Shown: piece by piece, positions 1-7,207 of the stretch
Position numbering within the stretch: the stretch's first letter is position 1
How the letters are laid out: every line of letters starts with the position of its first letter
Source: Trueperaceae bacterium
GTDB taxonomy: Bacteria > Deinococcota > Deinococci > Deinococcales > Trueperaceae
Direction of reading: 5' to 3'
Length of the DNA stretch: 19,740 nt
Assembly: GCA_024636105.1 (NCBI GenBank)
Contig: JAGXHO010000095.1
Span: 1-19,740, forward strand
The notes under the pieces: generated by a model
The model's input: the letters and a program-made list of their open reading frames with translations, nothing else
Databases searched by the model: none
Told to the model about the DNA's origin: nothing
Translations under genes and position numbers: made by a program

Positions 1-1
1 G

Positions 2-1180
2 CTGCTGACGGACGGTCTCGAGCGCAACGCCGCAATCCTGATCGTCGACGACTTCAGTGGCATCGTTGACGCCGGGGTCAGCGGCGTCTACGAGCTCGAC
101 GGCGACTTGATCGACCCAGCCGACGACCTGGACGAGGCCGGATTGCGCGCGCTCGTCGAGGGCGGCGGGTTCTCGCATGGCGCGCTCGTGCTGCGCCAGA
201 CCCTCGAGATGGTCGAAGCGGCCGGCTTCACTGCCAACACGAGCTTCCCGTGGACGGGCGCCGGAGACTTCCACGTCTACCAGAGGACCGAAGGCGGCGG
301 CGAAGGCGCCACGGTCTACTTGGTCGTGGCGGCGGTCGATACCGACGGCTTCGACTCCGACGTCATCCCGACGCGGATCCAGAACGCGCTGAACGCGCTG
401 CGCTACTACGGCTTCCTGCAGGATATCGAGACCCAGGAGCCCCTGGGCCTGGAGATCCGTAACGTAGCGATCAACATGAGCTTCGCGATCGTACCGTGCA
501 GCATCCTGGAGGACTTCGACGCGAGCGCGCTCGCCGATTTCGAAGCCTACCGGGACGCGTTGGGCGCCGACAACGGCGTGGCCGACGACTTCTACGACGA
601 GCTCACCCAGTTGCTGCTGGAGCCGCTGGGCACCGATCCCGTGCTCGACCAGGTGACGTGCGGCGAAGGCTCATTCGACGACGAGTATGGTTTCAGCGAC
701 TACTACACGTACGATTGGGCGACGTACGTGGCGTCGCCTGATTACAACGCACCGTTCTGGGGCTGCTCCAGCCGTTCCACCGTCTACGTCGCCTCGTCCG
801 GCAACTTCGGACTGCCCTACTCGATGTACCCGGCCGCCTGGCCGCTCGTCCTCGCCGTCGGCGCCCAAGACGGCGTCGGGACCACGCCTGCCGACGGGTT
901 CTCGACCGACAAGTCGGACTTCTCGAACAGCGCCGAAGTCATCGCACCGGGCTCGATCTTCCAGCTCGGTACGTCGAGCACCGGTGCCCGAGCCCTCGGG
1001 TACGTCGGCACGTCGTTCTCCTCGCCGGTCGCGGCGCTCTACAGCGCGCTCGATCTGATGCAGTTTTCGCCCGACTGTACCGGGCCGACGTACTCCTACC
1101 TGACCTCCGAGGACGACGTGGCCAACACGGTCCTCGGTGAGGCCGTGGCCAAGTGCCAAGGCAACGTCATCCTGAACTGA
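2..1180 (+). CDS. Subtilisin-like serine protease (S8 family), 5'-truncated by window
   Basis: The reading frame is open from the first complete codon (base 2) to a TGA at 1178-1180, so the gene starts outside the window; the TTG at 107 is only an internal codon. Numbering from base 2, a catalytic-Asp-like strand ILIVDD lies at residues 12-17, a His motif FSHG has His59, the oxyanion-hole Asn is in SSGNFG (Asn268), and the nucleophile motif GTSFSSPV places Ser338. The order Asp-His-Asn-Ser is that of subtilases. The His motif is reduced compared with the usual HGTHVAG. About 50 residues follow the Ser motif, without a membrane anchor or cell-wall signal. Several Cys residues would fit an exported protein, but the signal-peptide region is not visible. 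It is followed by a hairpin terminator and seems unrelated to the genes on its right. The family assignment is firm; substrate and location are unknown. Confidence 0.85.
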   Translation: MLTDGLERNAAILIVDDFSGIVDAGVSGVYELDGDLIDPADDLDEAGLRALVEGGGFSHGALVLRQTLEMVEAAGFTANTSFPWTGAGDFHVYQRTEGGGEGATVYLVVAAVDTDGFDSDVIPTRIQNALNALRYYGFLQDIETQEPLGLEIRNVAINMSFAIVPCSILEDFDASALADFEAYRDALGADNGVADDFYDELTQLLLEPLGTDPVLDQVTCGEGSFDDEYGFSDYYTYDWATYVASPDYNAPFWGCSSRSTVYVASSGNFGLPYSMYPAAWPLVLAVGAQDGVGTTPADGFSTDKSDFSNSAEVIAPGSIFQLGTSSTGARALGYVGTSFSSPVAALYSALDLMQFSPDCTGPTYSYLTSEDDVANTVLGEAVAKCQGNVILN

Positions 1181-1206
1181 CACTGCCGCGCCCGCACGTC
1201 GCTGGC

Positions 1207-1237
1207 TGCACGCCCGGACCTCAGGTCCGGGCGTGCA
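1207..1237. terminator. GC-rich hairpin, probable terminator of the protease gene
   Basis: Arms 1207-1220 and 1224-1237 are perfectly complementary over 14 bases around a 3-base loop (TCA). The hairpin begins 27 bases after the protease stop codon. No T-tract follows, which is common for hairpins in high-GC bacteria. It could act as a terminator or as an mRNA 3'-end stabiliser. Confidence 0.65.
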
Positions 1238-1404
1238 CAGCCTGTGGGGACACGGAGCCCGCTGCGACCCGCCGCCACCCTGTGGGCGCCGGAAGGCTAT
1301 GATCCCGCCCAGCCCCCGACCCCTGGCGCTGCGGAGCCGGCCCGCAAGCGCCCGATGTCGCCCACCACCACGCGGCCGACGACCCCGGCCGTCAGGGAGA
1401 CCCG

Positions 1405-2571
1405 ATGACCCACGCGACGTCCCGATCCTTGCGCCTCCACGTCCCGGGTGGCGTCGAACGCAAGATCGGCTGGCTGGAGCTCTTCTACGACCTGATCTAC
1501 GTCGCGACGATCATCCAGCTCGGCGACTTGTTGACGCGCAACGCGACGCCGACGGGTGCGCTGCTGTTCGTCGCCCTGTTCGTGCCCGTCTGGTGGTCGT
1601 GGACCGGCATGATGTTCTACTTCAACCGGTTCGTGGCCGACGACGCCTGGCACCGCGTCCTCGTGTTCGCACAGATGTTCGCGATCGCCCACCTCGGCAT
1701 CAGCGTCACCGGCGCCTTCGGCGCCACGTCGGCCGCCTTCGCCCTGGCGTACTTCGCGATCCGCGCCATCCTGGTCGTGTTCTACCTCCGTGCGTGGCGC
1801 GTCGTCCCCGACGCACGCCCGCTGATCCGCAGGTACGCCGCCGGGTTCTCGCTCGCCGCGCTCGTCTGGCTCGGTTCGGTCCTCGTCCCACCGCCTTACC
1901 GCTTCGCGCTGTGGTTCGTAGGGCTCGCGATCGAGTTCTACGTGCCGCTTTCCGCCCGATCCCGACGCCTGCAGTACCTGGTACCGCCCGACACGGGCCA
2001 CTTCGCCGAACGCTACGGGCTCTTCACGATCATCGTGTTGGGCGAGTCGTTCATCAAGGTGGTCGGCGGGCTGGCGGAGCGGGGCGTCGGCCTCGACGCG
2101 TTCGCGCTGAGCGCCCTCGGTTTCGCCATCGCGGCGTGCATCTGGTGGCTCTACTTCGACCACACCCACGTCGCGGTCGTCCGCTCGGCACCCGCCGCCC
2201 GGTACGTCTGGATCTACGGCCACCTGCCCCTCACGATCGGGATCACGGGCTTGGGCGTGGGTCTGAAGAAACTCACGCTCTTGCCCCTCGGCGACCCCAT
2301 GTCCGACACGGTGCGCTGGCTCTTCGGCGGCGCCGTTGTCCTCTGCCTCGTCGCGCTGGCGGTGCTGGACTCGGTTCGGGAGGCCGGCCAGACGCCCACC
2401 GCAAAGACGGCGTTCGTCGCGCGGCTCGGTGCGGCTGGGCTGGTCCTCGTCCTCGTGGCCTTCGGGGCCGGCCTCCCGGCCGGCGCGCTGGCGTCGCTGG
2501 TCGCCGGCACCTGCGTCGCGCTCGTCGCCACCGTCGCCCGCCTGGTCCCGTCGCGTCCGCCGGGACACTAG
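1405..2571 (+). CDS. LtrA-family multi-pass membrane protein
   Basis: A 388-residue, strongly hydrophobic protein. It matches the low-temperature-requirement A (LtrA) family: an N-terminal ERKIGWLELFYDLIYVATI stretch (the family's E-L-F-F/Y-D-L signature) leads into the first membrane segment, and a central ERYGLFTIIVLGESFIKVV motif (residues near 198-216) is the second signature. About ten hydrophobic segments can be seen, with basic loops between them. The length of roughly 390 is usual for the family. The start ATG is preceded by AGGGAG (1393-1398) at 6 bases. The biochemical role of LtrA proteins is not established; the name comes from a Listeria cold-growth phenotype. It lies 54 bases upstream of another membrane protein on the same strand, probably as an operon. 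There is no link in sequence to the enzyme cluster further right. Confidence 0.88.
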   Translation: MTHATSRSLRLHVPGGVERKIGWLELFYDLIYVATIIQLGDLLTRNATPTGALLFVALFVPVWWSWTGMMFYFNRFVADDAWHRVLVFAQMFAIAHLGISVTGAFGATSAAFALAYFAIRAILVVFYLRAWRVVPDARPLIRRYAAGFSLAALVWLGSVLVPPPYRFALWFVGLAIEFYVPLSARSRRLQYLVPPDTGHFAERYGLFTIIVLGESFIKVVGGLAERGVGLDAFALSALGFAIAACIWWLYFDHTHVAVVRSAPAARYVWIYGHLPLTIGITGLGVGLKKLTLLPLGDPMSDTVRWLFGGAVVLCLVALAVLDSVREAGQTPTAKTAFVARLGAAGLVLVLVAFGAGLPAGALASLVAGTCVALVATVARLVPSRPPGH

Positions 2572-2625
2572 ACGGGCGGCGGTGGCCCCCTTCGCCCTGC
2601 AACCCGGCACTCGAACGGAGACCGC

Positions 2626-3252
2626 GTGCGACGACACGGAAGCCACCTCGTAGGTACCGCTCAGACCACCTCACGCATCGAGGCATTGGCGGACGGCGTG
2701 TTCGCGATCGTGCTGACCCTCATGGTGTTCGAGATCCGCGTCGCCGACGCCGACGTTCCGCTGCCACGGGCACTGGCCCTGCTGTGGCCCAACTTCTTCG
2801 CGTACGCCGTGTCGTTCGTCCAGCTGGGAATCTACTGGGCCGGCCACCGAAACCAGTTCGCGTTCATCGAACGCGAAGACCACACGCTGCGTTGGATCAA
2901 CCTGCTGTTCCTCGCGCTCGTCTCCCTCATCCCCTTCTCCGCGCAACTGATCGGCAACCACCTGACCGAACCGCTCGCGCTCGGGATCTACGCCGGAAAC
3001 ATGATCGCCGTCGGCTTGGTCCTGTCCTGGCACTGGGTCTACGCCAACCGACTGCACCTCGTCGCCGACGACCTCCCACCCGGCGTGCTGTCCACTGGGA
3101 TTCGCCGGACCCTGACCGCGCCGGTGTTGTACGCCGTGGCCCTACCGATCACGATCTGGTCGCCCGTCTCAGCGCTCGTTCTATTCGCCCTCGTGCCGCT
3201 CTTCTACCTGTTCCCCGCCCTCATCGACCGACTCTGGGTCGTACGCCGCTAG
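2626..3252 (+). CDS. TMEM175/DUF1211-family membrane protein, putative K+ channel
   Basis: A 208-residue protein with about six hydrophobic segments. The first helix begins RIEALADGVFAIVLTLMVF, matching the R-x-x-A-F-S-D-G-V-F-A-I signature of the bacterial TMEM175 (DUF1211) family, but the usual F-S-D is L-A-D here. A second family-like stretch, GHRNQFAFIEREDHTLRWIN, follows the third segment. Characterised members are potassium-permeable channels, and bacterial forms work as tetramers; conduction by this one is inferred. The GTG start at 2626 has GGAG (2617-2620) 5 bases upstream. It follows the LtrA gene by 54 bases. Its last 72 bases are also coding on the opposite strand for the tail of the LuxR regulator, so the two genes converge and overlap. 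Confidence 0.82.
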   Translation: MRRHGSHLVGTAQTTSRIEALADGVFAIVLTLMVFEIRVADADVPLPRALALLWPNFFAYAVSFVQLGIYWAGHRNQFAFIEREDHTLRWINLLFLALVSLIPFSAQLIGNHLTEPLALGIYAGNMIAVGLVLSWHWVYANRLHLVADDLPPGVLSTGIRRTLTAPVLYAVALPITIWSPVSALVLFALVPLFYLFPALIDRLWVVRR

Positions 3253-3960
3253 CCGCCGTGGTTCGTTCCGCACGGCGAGTCCCGCGTCGCCGCCCATGAG
3301 TTGCCGGAACCGAAGCGCCGCCCGAACGCGCGGGTGGACGCTCGCGCGATCGGAACCTGGATCGATGCGCGCGTAGACCGCCGCCAACTGGTTCTCGACC
3401 GTCTTCTCCTTGAGGCGGAGCGTCTGGGCGATGACCTTGTTGGTAAAGCCACGCGCCAGCAGGTCGAGGATCTCGAGTTGGCGTTTGGTGAACACCAGCA
3501 GCGGCGCGACGGCGGGTCCCGGGTCGACGCGCCGCAGCGGTTCGATGTCACCGAGGTTCAGCAGGCGGGCGTGCGTCACCTGGATGGCGCGCAACAGGGC
3601 GGTCACACCTTGGTGCGGAGTGTTGACCAGGTACGACCACTGGTGCAGGCCATGGCTGGGCACGGACGTGAGGAGATCGGTCTCGCGGTCTCCGACCAGG
3701 AACACGATGCCCAGGTCGGGGACCAGTCGCCGCAGCTTCAGAGCGAGGGGGACGCCGTTGCGACCTTCCGGATCGATGTCGAGGACCGCCACCTGAGGGC
3801 GCGTCGCGCCGGTCTCGCGCAAGAGCTCCCCGCCGTCCGCGTACGTCCCGGTCACCTCGATCCCGGCACTGTGCGTGAGCCCGATCCGCAGCAGGTCGCG
3901 GTAGAGCGCGTCGTGCTGGACGATCGCTACCCGTACCGGCATCCTGGCCCGGTTCGCCAC
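3181..3960 (-). CDS. LuxR-family response-regulator-like transcription factor with degenerate receiver domain
   Basis: A 259-residue protein read from GTG at 3960, chosen because AAAGGGG (3967-3973 on the plus strand) lies 6 bases upstream; the frame stays open farther upstream to 4113, and an ATG at 3942 lacks a site. Residues 9-130 resemble a receiver domain: VRVAIVQHD at 9-17 and a possible phosphoacceptor Asp61 in VLDID. The usual acidic pair is Q-H-D, and the conserved Lys near residue 112 is replaced (YLVNT), so classical phosphorylation is doubtful. Residues about 157-200 form a clear GerE/LuxR helix-turn-helix (FTKRQLEILDLLARGFTNK, then IAQTLRLKEKTVENQ). No partner kinase is visible. 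The divergent position relative to the gene at 4182 makes it the likely regulator of that cluster. The last 24 codons overlap the TMEM175 gene. Confidence 0.82.
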   Translation of the reverse strand: MANRARMPVRVAIVQHDALYRDLLRIGLTHSAGIEVTGTYADGGELLRETGATRPQVAVLDIDPEGRNGVPLALKLRRLVPDLGIVFLVGDRETDLLTSVPSHGLHQWSYLVNTPHQGVTALLRAIQVTHARLLNLGDIEPLRRVDPGPAVAPLLVFTKRQLEILDLLARGFTNKVIAQTLRLKEKTVENQLAAVYARIDPGSDRASVHPRVRAALRFRQLMGGDAGLAVRNEPRRLAAYDPESVDEGGEQVEERHEGE

Positions 3961-3966
3961 GTTCCA

Positions 3967-3973
3967 CCCCTTT
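3967..3973 (-). promoter_or_regulatory. Shine-Dalgarno site fixing the GTG start of the LuxR gene
   Basis: AAAGGGG on the minus strand, 6 bases before GTG 3960. It decides between three in-frame starts (ATG 3987, GTG 3960, ATG 3942), since the other two lack a comparable site. Confidence 0.6.
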
Positions 3974-4042
3974 CGACTTCGTCGCATGCTGCATCGGGGC
4001 CCAACGCCCGTCCTGCGGGCATAGACGCTCGCCGACCCCTCA

Positions 4043-4071
4043 ATCGTAGGTGTTGGCACTCGATTGCGCAA
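4043..4071 (-). promoter_or_regulatory. Putative sigma-70-type promoter for the LuxR-type gene
   Basis: On the minus strand TTGCGC (4071-4066) and TACGAT (4048-4043) are separated by exactly 17 bases, matching the TTGNNN-17-TANNNT pattern of high-GC bacteria. Transcription would start near 4036, giving a leader of about 75 bases before GTG 3960. The leader holds a small 5-bp hairpin (4006-4020). This is read by eye only. Confidence 0.42.
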
Positions 4072-4091
4072 AGGGCATAGCGCTCTCACTC

Positions 4092-4121
4092 TTGCCTCAC
4101 TCGTCTGTGTCAAGGGACAAT
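4092..4121 (+). promoter_or_regulatory. Weak putative promoter for the enzyme cluster
   Basis: TTGCCT (4092-4097) and GACAAT (4116-4121) are 18 bases apart, 61 bases before the ATG at 4182. The -10 box is a partial match only. The box overlaps the interrupted inverted repeat at 4109-4130, an arrangement expected for a regulated promoter. The assignment is tentative. Confidence 0.28.
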
Positions 4122-4130
4122 CGTCCTGAC
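4109..4130. repeat. Interrupted inverted repeat, candidate operator
   Basis: GTCA-AG-GGAC-AATC-GTCC-TGAC: two 8-base half-arms are complementary apart from an AG bulge in the left arm, around a 4-base centre. It lies between the divergent LuxR and PfpI genes and over the candidate plus-strand -10 box. It could bind the LuxR-type protein or form an mRNA hairpin; it could also be chance. Confidence 0.33.
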
Positions 4131-4169
4131 GCGACTGCAGTTCGATTCGGTGCCACGAGCCCGCTTCAT

Positions 4170-4176
4170 GGAGGAG
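4170..4176 (+). promoter_or_regulatory. Strong ribosome binding site of the first cluster gene
   Basis: GGAGGAG, 5 bases upstream of ATG 4182. It rules out the in-frame start at 4050, which would run through the divergent promoter region. Confidence 0.7.
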
Positions 4177-4181
4177 TAACG

Positions 4182-5006
4182 ATGAGCCGCAAGGTCCTGA
4201 TCGTCCTTTCCGAGTACGGCTATTGGGGCGAGGAGCTCGTCGGGCCCCTCGAAGTCCTTGACGCCCACGGATACGAAACCGTGTTCATGACGCCCACGGG
4301 GAAGCGGGCCCACGCCCTGCCGCCGAGCATGGAAGAGGGGTACTTCGACCCTCCGCTCGACAAGGTCGTCACGGGCGAACACTACGCGCGCCTCACCCGC
4401 GAGGTCGACGCCTCCGACCGCCTGAACGACCCCATCGACCTCAGTGGCTGGTTCCCGGAGCGCCCATATTTCGCCTCGCCCGACTTCGCCCACGGTCTCG
4501 AGCGCTACTACACCGAGCGCGATCAGGTATGGGACGACCTGAAGGCCTACGACGCGCTCCTCATGGTCGGCGGGAGCGGACCGATCATCGACATGGTGAA
4601 CAACCAGCGCCTGCACGACGTGATCCTCGGCTTCCGGCACCATCAGAAGCTCATCGCCGCCGAGTGCTACGCCGTCACGTGTCTGGCGTTCGCCCGCGAA
4701 TGGACGGACCGCACGAGCATCATCTGGGGCAAGCACGTCACCGGCCACGCGCTCGAGTACGACTACAAGGACGGAACGGGCTTCCTCAAGACCGACCTCA
4801 ATATGGGGCCACCGCCCTACCCGCTCGAGTTCATCCTCCGGGATGCCACCGGGCCCGACGGCCAGTACCACGGGGGTGTGGGACGCCAGCGCTCGACGAT
4901 CCTCGACTACCCGTACCTGACCGGTCGCTCGACGCAGGACTCGCACCTGGTCGGCGAGCTCATGGTCGAGGCCTTGGAACGCGGCTTGAAGCGCTACGGC
5001 TGGTGA
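4182..5006 (+). CDS. DJ-1/PfpI (Hsp31-like) superfamily protein, first gene of the cluster
   Basis: A 274-residue protein; ATG 4182 is preceded by GGAGGAG (4170-4176) at 5 bases, a strong start. The N-terminus KVLIVLSEYGYWGEEL is the first strand and helix of the class-I glutamine-amidotransferase-like fold, with the conserved acidic residue at Glu17/18. GGSGPIIDM (130-138) corresponds to the family's glycine-rich turn, and AAECYAVT (159-166) is the nucleophile elbow with Cys162. The residue after Cys is Tyr rather than the usual His. An insertion of roughly residues 48-120 makes it longer than simple DJ-1 proteins, as in the Hsp31 group. Family members act as chaperones, glyoxalases, amidases, hydratases or peptidases; which applies here is unknown. 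It heads the cluster divergent from the regulator, 46 bases before the next gene. Confidence 0.82.
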   Translation: MSRKVLIVLSEYGYWGEELVGPLEVLDAHGYETVFMTPTGKRAHALPPSMEEGYFDPPLDKVVTGEHYARLTREVDASDRLNDPIDLSGWFPERPYFASPDFAHGLERYYTERDQVWDDLKAYDALLMVGGSGPIIDMVNNQRLHDVILGFRHHQKLIAAECYAVTCLAFAREWTDRTSIIWGKHVTGHALEYDYKDGTGFLKTDLNMGPPPYPLEFILRDATGPDGQYHGGVGRQRSTILDYPYLTGRSTQDSHLVGELMVEALERGLKRYGW

Positions 5007-5052
5007 CATCGACGCGAAGCCGCAATCGGAACGTGATCGCGAGGTGGACGAG

Positions 5053-6789
5053 GTGAACCCCGCACGAATCGACCCCGCGAGCCCGTCGGCGCCCCCGACC
5101 GCGGCCAGGACGGGTCGCTACGCCATCATCGAGCAGTTCCTCGCCGACGGCATCGACACGATGTTCGGCAACCCTGGCACCGTCGAACAAGGGTTCCTCG
5201 ACGCGCTCGAGGCCTACCCCGACTTCCGCTACGTCCTCACGCTGCAGGAGACCATTGCCGTGGCCATGGGCGACGGACACGCCCGGGTCACCAAGCGCCC
5301 CACCGTGGTTCAGCTGCACAGCGGGGTCGGTCTCGGCAACGGCATCGGCATGATGTACCAGGCTCTGCGCGGCCACGCGCCGTTGATCGTGATCGCCGGC
5401 GAGTCCGGGGTGGGGTACGACGCGATGGACGCGCAGATGGCGGCCGACCTGGTCTCCATGGCGAAGCCCGTGACCAAATACGCGACCCGGGTCGTCGACC
5501 CCCGTTCGTTGCTGCGGGTGCTCCGTCGCGCGATCAAGATCTCCATGACCGCCCCCATGGGACCGGTGTTCGTCTGCCTGCCGGCCGACGTCCTCGACGC
5601 GCCGAGCCTCGAGGCCGTGGTCCCCACCGCCGTGCCGAACCAACGGGTGGTGCCGGCCGCCGACGACTTGCAGCGGGCCTCCGACCTGCTCGCGCACGCG
5701 GAGCGGCCGCTCATCGTCATGGGCGACGGCGTGGCCTGGAGCGGCGCCCAGCCGGAACTCGAGCGCGTGGCGGAGACGCTGGGCGCCGAGGTGTGGGGTG
5801 CGGACTCCTCCGAGGTCAACTTGCGGTTCGACCACCCGCTGTTCAAAGGCATGCTGGGCCACATGTTCGGTTCCGCGAGCGCGGCCGTGACACGGCGCGC
5901 GGACGCCCTCTTGATCGTCGGGACCTACGTCTTCCCTGAGGTCTTCCCGCTGTTCGAGGACGTCTTTGCGCCGGGCGCCAAGGTCGTCCACGTCGACCTC
6001 AACGCCTACGAGATCGCCAAGAACTTCCCCGTCGACCTGGGCCTCGTGAGCGACCCCAAGCTCACTCTGGCGGCGCTCGGCGACCTGTTGGATCAGCGCA
6101 TGTCGCCGGCCGCGAAAGCGGCGGCGCGCGATCGAGTCGCGGCGAGCGGAGCGGCCCAACGGGCGGAGCGCGAGCGTCGCCTCGAGCACGACCGCACCGT
6201 AGCCGATCAAGTGCCGCTCCACGCGTCCCGGTTCATGGCCGAACTCGCTCGTCGAGCACCCGACGACGTGATCGTCTTCGACGAGGCCTTGACCGTCTCG
6301 CCCGACGTCACGCGATACTTGGTGCCCATCCGCCCCGACCATTTCTTCCAGACCCGCGGGGGGTCGCTCGGCGTCGGAATCCCCGGCGCGCTGGGCATCA
6401 AGGTCGCGAGGCCCGACAAGACCGTCATCGGCTTCTCTGGCGACGGCGGCAGCATGTACACGATCCAAGCGCTGTGGACAGCGGCGCATCACGACATCGG
6501 CGCCAAGTTCGTGATCTGCAACAACCAAAGCTACATGCTCCTCAAGCTCAACATCCTGCAGTATTGGACCGAGCAAGCCGGCGTGGCGCCGCACGAGTTC
6601 CCGAAGAGCTTCGATCTGGCGCCGCCGGTGATCGACTTCGCGACCCTGGCGACCGCGTTGGGGGTGCCGTCGCGGCGGGTCGAGCGCCCCGACGAGATCG
6701 GCCCCGCGATCGAAGCCATGCTCGCCCACGACGGACCGCTCCTCATAGACCTCGTTCTCGACCCCGCCGTACCAGGGGTGGCCCGTTGA
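5053..6789 (+). CDS. ThDP-dependent enzyme, benzoylformate decarboxylase / acetolactate synthase-like
   Basis: A 578-residue protein from GTG 5053, chosen because GAGGTGG (5041-5047) lies 5 bases upstream; GTG 5044 is in frame but poorly placed. It has the three-domain layout of ThDP decarboxylases and synthases: Pyr domain (about 20-180) with FGNPGT and the cofactor-activating Glu66 in LTLQET; a central domain; and a PP domain with GDG (463-465), 24 residues, then NN (490-491), the ThDP/Mg motif. LHSGVGLGNG places His89 where benzoylformate decarboxylase has catalytic His70, and Thr43 sits where that enzyme has Ser26; I see no clear match to its His281. Likely chemistry is 2-oxoacid decarboxylation or carboligation/lysis at an aldehyde. 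It stands between the PfpI gene and the SnoaL genes in one direction. The family is firm; the substrate is unknown. Confidence 0.86.
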   Translation: MNPARIDPASPSAPPTAARTGRYAIIEQFLADGIDTMFGNPGTVEQGFLDALEAYPDFRYVLTLQETIAVAMGDGHARVTKRPTVVQLHSGVGLGNGIGMMYQALRGHAPLIVIAGESGVGYDAMDAQMAADLVSMAKPVTKYATRVVDPRSLLRVLRRAIKISMTAPMGPVFVCLPADVLDAPSLEAVVPTAVPNQRVVPAADDLQRASDLLAHAERPLIVMGDGVAWSGAQPELERVAETLGAEVWGADSSEVNLRFDHPLFKGMLGHMFGSASAAVTRRADALLIVGTYVFPEVFPLFEDVFAPGAKVVHVDLNAYEIAKNFPVDLGLVSDPKLTLAALGDLLDQRMSPAAKAAARDRVAASGAAQRAERERRLEHDRTVADQVPLHASRFMAELARRAPDDVIVFDEALTVSPDVTRYLVPIRPDHFFQTRGGSLGVGIPGALGIKVARPDKTVIGFSGDGGSMYTIQALWTAAHHDIGAKFVICNNQSYMLLKLNILQYWTEQAGVAPHEFPKSFDLAPPVIDFATLATALGVPSRRVERPDEIGPAIEAMLAHDGPLLIDLVLDPAVPGVAR

Positions 6790-6829
6790 CGCCGCTTCGT
6801 GCCCGGCCCAGGAAGGTTCGGTTCCAACC

Positions 6830-7207
6830 ATGACGACGAAGACGCCAGGCAAGACGTTCTACGACGATCAGATCGCGCTGCTCGAGGGTGGCCAGGTCGA
6901 GCGGCTCGTGGCGCAGCAATACAACGACGACGCCCAGCTCGTGGGGTTCGACGTCAACGTCACGGGGCGCGAGGCCTTGATCGAACACTTCCGGGGCTAC
7001 CTTGCAGCGCTGGGTTCGCTGAAGGTCCTTTCTACTGACAAGTTCACGGAGACCGACGACGCGATCTTCTTCGAAGCGACCGTCCGCACCGATCACGGCG
7101 TCGCCCGCGTCTACGACGTGTTCATGCTGCGCGACGGCAAGGCCACCCACCACTTCACGGGCCTCATCTCGGTGGCCCCGCTGCCCGACGCCCAGGAGAC
7201 GGCATGA
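6830..7207 (+). CDS. NTF2/SnoaL-like domain protein 1
   Basis: A 125-residue single-domain protein. An N-terminal helix with YDDQIALLEGGQVERLVAQQ is followed by the pattern of NTF2-like cone folds: G-R-E-A-L-I-E-H-F, a paired-strand stretch with ETDDAIFFEATVRT, and a closing VYDVFMLRDGKATHHFTGLI strand. The xDGKxxxxF/W ending recurs in the neighbouring genes. Such folds serve as small-molecule isomerases, cyclases, hydratases, lyases or binding proteins. It lies 40 bases after the ThDP gene and overlaps the next gene by ATGA, so the two are probably translationally coupled. The ribosome site AGGAAGG (6810-6816) is a long 13 bases from the start. Confidence 0.75.
   Translation: MTTKTPGKTFYDDQIALLEGGQVERLVAQQYNDDAQLVGFDVNVTGREALIEHFRGYLAALGSLKVLSTDKFTETDDAIFFEATVRTDHGVARVYDVFMLRDGKATHHFTGLISVAPLPDAQETA

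Noticed and set aside
1298..1303. TATGAT as a -10 box for the LtrA gene
   Set aside because: A good hexamer but no -35 at 16-18 bases upstream and no TGN extension; not enough to call a promoter.
1233..3299. A 688-codon plus-strand frame across the two membrane-protein genes
   Set aside because: The translation is Arg/Pro-rich without domains and is out of frame with LtrA and TMEM175 coding, whose hydrophobic segments and signatures are unmistakable.
4006..4020. Small hairpin GCCCG-5-CGGGC in the LuxR leader as an attenuator or riboswitch
   Set aside because: A 5-bp stem in GC-rich DNA is expected by chance, and no alternative structure or T-tract accompanies it.
4064..4071. Palindrome TTGCGCAA as an operator
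   Set aside because: Only 8 bases long and already explained as part of the minus-strand -35 box; an operator role cannot be supported.
4960..6852. A 630-codon minus-strand frame under the ThDP enzyme
   Set aside because: Antisense to a gene with complete ThDP motifs; no motif of its own.
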